Source: Actinomycetes bacterium (GTDB lineage: Bacteria; Actinomycetota; Acidimicrobiia; Acidimicrobiales; Poriferisodalaceae). From it: a DNA stretch of 64,000 bases. Positions 60,467 through 64,000 of this stretch are shown one piece after another. Numbering within the stretch: position 1 is the stretch's first letter; each line of letters opens with the position of its first letter. The notes under the pieces are model-generated. The model saw only the letters and a program-made list of their open reading frames with translations, was not told the origin of the DNA and did no database searches. Made by a program: the position numbers and the translations under genes. The stretch lies in the NCBI GenBank assembly GCA_024228575.1, contig JAAETH010000149.1, positions 1 through 64,000 of the forward strand, read 5' to 3'.

Positions 60467-61423
60467 TCACGGCAGACCCAATGGTTTGACGGGAGCCGCA
60501 GGCACCAGGGGAGCGACGTTGACGCTCATCAGAGCGGTCCACGGATCTCGAATAGCGGCCAAGCGCCGAAGGGCCACGATGGCCGCCACGGCGAGCAGCA
60601 GGAGCGAGACGGTCCGCCAGCCGGTCGACCCGGGGACTCCTTGGGCGTCGAATGGTAGGTCGGAGAACGCTTCGAAGAGCCCGTGAAGGGCGACGGCGGG
60701 CCAGATACTGCGGCAATCGAGCGTCATCATCGTGAACACGATCGAGAGCAGGGTGCCCCACAACAACATCGACCATCCACCGCCGACGATGCCGTAGATG
60801 AGAGCTGTCACCACCGTCGACCACAACACACCGTAATGGTGACGGCGCAGAGCGTTGGCGATGAATACGAAGACAAGACCGCGGAACAACACCTCGACGA
60901 AGAAGGAATCCGCGAGATGGTCGATCGTCACCCATCCGACCCGCCACGGCGTCTCCCAGGACGAGTCGAGGATCGTGACCAGGGGAAGTACGCAGGCGAC
61001 GATCACGAGGCCGGACGGAATCAGTCCTTGTCTGACCCAGGTGCCGCTCACGCCCGCCAGGTGACGCCATCCCGCCGAAGTGAGCAAGGCGATGACCGCG
61101 AGACCCGAGAGACCCGAGGCGATCGTCGACGAGTGCAGCTCGAAAAATTCGGTGTCGAGCTCTGACTCGGCTCTGCCCGTGATGACCGTCCGCAACCAGG
61201 TGAATCCGATTGCCAGCAGCACACCGCCACCGATCGCCATCCAACCCCGCACACCTAGATCGCGCAACTCGAGGATCGGCGCCGGGAGCGACATCGACGA
61301 AGGGTCGGACTCGGCGTTGCCATCCTGGGTGGCGTCACCAATCTCGCCGGCGTCTGGCGATTCCTCGGCAGTGCTCGGTTCGGCGAATGCCTCGACGGCG
61401 CGTTGTTCTGGATCGACGGTCAC
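60467..61423 (-). CDS. CPBP-family membrane protein lacking protease residues
   Basis: The 318-residue protein has a long acidic cytoplasmic N-terminus (~1-48) and about seven or eight membrane helices with the layout of CPBP/Rce1 intramembrane proteases. Motif 1, normally EExxxR, reads VEVLFR (176-181), so the catalytic Glu is Val. Motif 2, FxxxH, reads YGIVG, so its His is Gly. The late LHGLFEA His247 remains. It is therefore probably a pseudoenzyme that binds rather than cuts membrane proteins. The start is GTG 61423. Confidence 0.7.
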   Translation of the reverse strand: MTVDPEQRAVEAFAEPSTAEESPDAGEIGDATQDGNAESDPSSMSLPAPILELRDLGVRGWMAIGGGVLLAIGFTWLRTVITGRAESELDTEFFELHSSTIASGLSGLAVIALLTSAGWRHLAGVSGTWVRQGLIPSGLVIVACVLPLVTILDSSWETPWRVGWVTIDHLADSFFVEVLFRGLVFVFIANALRRHHYGVLWSTVVTALIYGIVGGGWSMLLWGTLLSIVFTMMTLDCRSIWPAVALHGLFEAFSDLPFDAQGVPGSTGWRTVSLLLLAVAAIVALRRLAAIRDPWTALMSVNVAPLVPAAPVKPLGLP

Positions 61424-61472
61424 CGACTGATTGTTGTACAGATTGTGTGCCGGGTCACGCCACCGGAGCCGG

Positions 61473-61478
61473 TAGCGT
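61473..61478 (+). promoter_or_regulatory. -10-like hexamer TAGCGT before the groES-like gene
   Basis: TAGCGT ends 8 bases before GTG 61487, with no Shine-Dalgarno sequence. It supports that start and a leaderless mRNA. Confidence 0.45.
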
Positions 61479-61486
61479 TGATCACC

Positions 61487-61873
61487 GTGCCCGAAACCGC
61501 CGAATCAGCCACCGAATCAGTCGTGGAAACCCCCAAGATCGATACCGGTGTAGACGCCGAGCGACTGCCGATCAAGATGTTGGGCGACCGGCTTCTGGTT
61601 CTCATTCCAGGCGACTCTGGCGAGCGCCGATCGAGCGGCGGAATCCTCATCCCCGCCACCGCCCAGATGAGCAAGCGGCTCATCTGGGGTGAGGTCGTCG
61701 GGATGGGACCCAACGTTCGCGGTGCCAAGACGGGCGACCGGGTCCTCTTCAGCCCAGAGGACCGCTACGAGGTCGAGGTGCAGGGCGAGGACTACATCAT
61801 CTTGCGAGAACGCGACCTCCACGCCATCGCTGCGACACGGATCGAGGACAACTCGACCGGGTTGTACCTCTGA
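61487..61873 (+). CDS. GroES-like co-chaperonin, without adjacent groEL
   Basis: The 128-residue product has an N-terminal extension of about 32 acidic/Thr-rich residues, then a Cpn10 core: IKMLGDRLLVLIPG, RRSSGGILIPATAQMSKRLIWGEVVGMGPN in pieces, GDRVLFSPEDRYEVEVQGEDYIILRERDLHAI in pieces. The mobile loop lacks the common hydrophobic tripeptide (IVL) that docks GroEL; it reads ATAQMSK. No groEL follows. It is thus a stand-alone GroES homologue of unclear partner. Confidence 0.8.
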   Translation: MPETAESATESVVETPKIDTGVDAERLPIKMLGDRLLVLIPGDSGERRSSGGILIPATAQMSKRLIWGEVVGMGPNVRGAKTGDRVLFSPEDRYEVEVQGEDYIILRERDLHAIAATRIEDNSTGLYL

Positions 61874-61889
61874 ACCGGCGCTGTTCACA

Positions 61890-64000
61890 ATGGCCGTGCC
61901 GTCCACCTCGTTGGCGTTGAACCGGTTTCGCACCGCCGGTGGTGTCATCGTCGATGTAGAGGTCAGCGATGTGGATCACATCTCGGCCATCGACGAACTC
62001 GTCGACCGGCTCGATTCGGAACGTGGGCTGCTCCTGTCGTCGAGTTACGAGTATCCAGGCCGCTATACCCGGTGGGACATGGGCTTCGTCCAGCCGCCCC
62101 TCGTCATCACGAGCACGGCCGGCAACGTCCGTGTCGAGGCGCTGAACGGCCGCGGTGCCGTCCTGCTCGATCCGATCGCCGAGATGGTCGGTGCAGCCGA
62201 GGGAGTCGTCGACGTCGAGGTGTCCGATGGCATGTTCTCATGCCGGATAGAGCGGCCTCGGCGGCGTTTCGACGAGAGTGAGCGCAGTCGTCAGCCGTCG
62301 TCGTTCTCGGTGGTCAGGGCGATCATGGATCTGTTCGCTTCGGACGAACCTCACCTCGGTCTTTATGGTGCATTCGGCTACGACCTGGCATTCCAGTTCG
62401 AACCGATCGATCTCGTGCTGCCGCGACCAGAGGATCAGCGCGATCTGGTCCTCTACCTACCCGACGACATCGTCGTGGTCGATCACCAGCACGGCATGGC
62501 TCAGCGCCTCCGATACGACTTCACGGTCGGTGGCCGGTCGACGGTCGGCCTCGAGCGGCGCGGATCCCTATCGGGTTTCGAACCGGACCTCAAACTCGAG
62601 GCGTACCGCGATCACGAGGAGGGTGGCTACGCCGAGGGAGTGAAGGTCGCCCGCGAGTACTTCGCCCGCGGTGATCTGTTCGAGGTGGTCACCAGCCAGA
62701 CGTTTGTCGAGACCTGCCCCGAACCGCCGTCCGAGCTGTTCGGCCGTCTCAAGGAACAGAACCCGTCACCGTACGGATTCCTGATCAACCTCGGTGCCGA
62801 CGAGTGGCTGGTGGGTGCATCACCGGAGATGTATGTGCGCGTCGAGGGTGATCGCGTCGAGACGTGCCCGATCTCGGGGACGATCGCCCGCGGGCGCGAC
62901 CCACTCGATGACGCTTCACAGATCCTCGCCCTCTTGAACAGCGAGAAGGACGAATCCGAGTTGACCATGTGTACCGATGTCGACCGCAACGACAAGAGTC
63001 GCATCTGCACCCCCGGATCGGTCAAGGTCATCGGGCGTCGTCAGATCGAGCTCTATTCGCGCTTGATCCACACCGTCGATCACGTCGAGGGACGACTGGC
63101 CGAGGGCTTCGACGCGCTCGATGCGTTCCTGACCCACACCTGGGCGGTCACCGTTACGGGTGCGCCGAAGGCCAAGGCGATGATGTTCCTCGAGAACCAC
63201 GAGCGCACACCTCGTGCCTGGTATGGCGGAGCCATTGGAAAGATCGGATTTGATGGCGGCTTGAACACCGGTCTGACCCTGCGCACCATTCGCATCAAGG
63301 ACGGTCACGCCGAGGTGAGGGTCGGGGCAACCCTGCTGTGGGATTCCGATCCGGTGGCCGAGGAAGCGGAAACCGAGTTGAAGGCATCGGCATTTCTGGA
63401 CGCCCTGCGAATCCCGCGGTCAGCGGAGTCGGCCCCAGATATCAGGGTTGGTACCAAATCGAGGCGCGTCCTCCTGGTCGACCATCTCGACTCGTTCGTT
63501 CACACACTGGCCAACTATCTGGGCCAGGTCGGTGCCGAGGTAGTCACCCGCAGAGCCGGTTTCGATCTGTCCGAGATGTCTCGCGACGAACCCGACCTGG
63601 TCGTGCTGAGCCCCGGGCCGGGTCGTCCTGGCGATTTTGGGGTAGCCGAGTCGGTCCAGGCCGCGATCGATCTGGGTCTTCCGGTCTTCGGTGTGTGTCT
63701 GGGTCTCCAGGGCATTGTCGAACATCAGGGGGGCACACTCGAGCAGCTCGAGACTCCGATGCATGGGAAACCCTCCGATGTCGAGGTTGTCGGGGGGACC
63801 CTCTTCGAAGGGCTCCCGACCAGCTTCAAGGTCGGCCGCTATCACTCGTTGTTTGCAGCACCCGACGACCTCCCCGACTCGCTCGAGGTGACCGCCCGAT
63901 CCGACGACGGCATCATCATGGCCATCGAACATCGAGAGCTGCCGATCGCCGCGGTGCAGTTCCATCCCGAGTCGATCATGTCGCTCGACGACGGGGTGGG
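61890..64000 (+). CDS. trpEG: Fused anthranilate synthase TrpE-TrpG (3' end outside window)
   Basis: The enzyme makes anthranilate from chorismate and glutamine, the first step to tryptophan. At least 703 residues are visible. The TrpE half begins with the fused-type region LLLSSSYEYPGRYTRWDMGF and has PYGFLINLG, GASPEMYVRV, CPISGTIARG, CTDVDRNDKSR and VTVTGAPKAKAM. After a short linker (RIPRSAESAPD) the glutamine amidotransferase half follows: LLVDHLDSFVHTL, LSPGPGRPGDFG, the nucleophile in FGVCLGLQG and QFHPES near the edge. This single-chain form is best known from rhizobia and some actinobacteria. No leader peptide or strong ribosome-binding site is seen. Confidence 0.92.
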   Translation, partial: MAVPSTSLALNRFRTAGGVIVDVEVSDVDHISAIDELVDRLDSERGLLLSSSYEYPGRYTRWDMGFVQPPLVITSTAGNVRVEALNGRGAVLLDPIAEMVGAAEGVVDVEVSDGMFSCRIERPRRRFDESERSRQPSSFSVVRAIMDLFASDEPHLGLYGAFGYDLAFQFEPIDLVLPRPEDQRDLVLYLPDDIVVVDHQHGMAQRLRYDFTVGGRSTVGLERRGSLSGFEPDLKLEAYRDHEEGGYAEGVKVAREYFARGDLFEVVTSQTFVETCPEPPSELFGRLKEQNPSPYGFLINLGADEWLVGASPEMYVRVEGDRVETCPISGTIARGRDPLDDASQILALLNSEKDESELTMCTDVDRNDKSRICTPGSVKVIGRRQIELYSRLIHTVDHVEGRLAEGFDALDAFLTHTWAVTVTGAPKAKAMMFLENHERTPRAWYGGAIGKIGFDGGLNTGLTLRTIRIKDGHAEVRVGATLLWDSDPVAEEAETELKASAFLDALRIPRSAESAPDIRVGTKSRRVLLVDHLDSFVHTLANYLGQVGAEVVTRRAGFDLSEMSRDEPDLVVLSPGPGRPGDFGVAESVQAAIDLGLPVFGVCLGLQGIVEHQGGTLEQLETPMHGKPSDVEVVGGTLFEGLPTSFKVGRYHSLFAAPDDLPDSLEVTARSDDGIIMAIEHRELPIAAVQFHPESIMSLDDGV

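Overview
The window is one continuous stretch of high-GC bacterial chromosome, read mostly on the + strand. It looks like an actinobacterium outside the classical Streptomyces/Mycobacterium core, and the class Acidimicrobiia is my best guess by inference. The evidence is a short actinobacterial integration host factor (mIHF) next to gmk-rpoZ-coaBC-metK-priA, a PriA without a Walker A motif, F420-type flavoenzymes, several GTG/TTG starts and many probable leaderless promoters. I saw no phage, insertion sequence, CRISPR array, rRNA or tRNA gene. The window is core chromosome with a few accessory islands.

Layout. 1-760: tail of an unidentified gene, an unclear stretch and a DUF167 gene. 0.8-12.3 kb: tRNA modification and protein export/translation (queA, tgt, yajC-secD-secF, a DinB-like gene, rel, hisS, aspS). 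12.3-16.6 kb, minus strand: an F420/PPOX-type gene, a two-gene heme-copper oxidoreductase lacking the usual oxidase ligands, an Rrf2 Fe-S regulator just upstream, and an internally duplicated membrane protein. 16.8-23.9 kb: rarA, two small genes, alaS-ruvX-mltG-aroE. 23.9-31.7 kb: a type IV pilus cluster (pilT with an MshEN domain, pilC, pilA, pilD, a pilM-pilN fusion, pilO, a PilP-like gene). 31.7-34.9 kb: aroB, pepP, efp, nusB. 34.9-44.3 kb: the pyrimidine operon pyrR-pyrB-pyrC-like-carA-carB-pyrD-pyrF with a PyrR-type leader. 44.4-54.0 kb: mihF, gmk, rpoZ, coaBC, metK, priA, def, fmt, rsmB and an aminotransferase. 54.2-64 kb: a 1228-residue BTAD/ATPase regulator, a MoaB-type gene, ribD, an F420-type oxidoreductase, a degenerate CPBP protease homologue, a GroES-like protein and a fused anthranilate synthase cut by the window end.

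Genes within operons overlap by ATGA, GTGA, TTGA or TGATG, so translational coupling is the rule. At many operon heads a TAnnnT -10-like hexamer sits only 6-9 bases before the start codon with no Shine-Dalgarno sequence, which points to leaderless mRNAs. The most notable items are: a candidate quinol-linked nitric-oxide-reductase-like complex with Asp replacing an active-site His, under a likely NO/Fe-S sensor; a strong terminator hairpin inside the first codons of pyrR, just after the PyrR-binding loop; a dihydroorotase homologue without its HxH metal site; a tRNA-guanine transglycosylase without its zinc cysteines; and a repeated two-hairpin element downstream of carB and pyrF.
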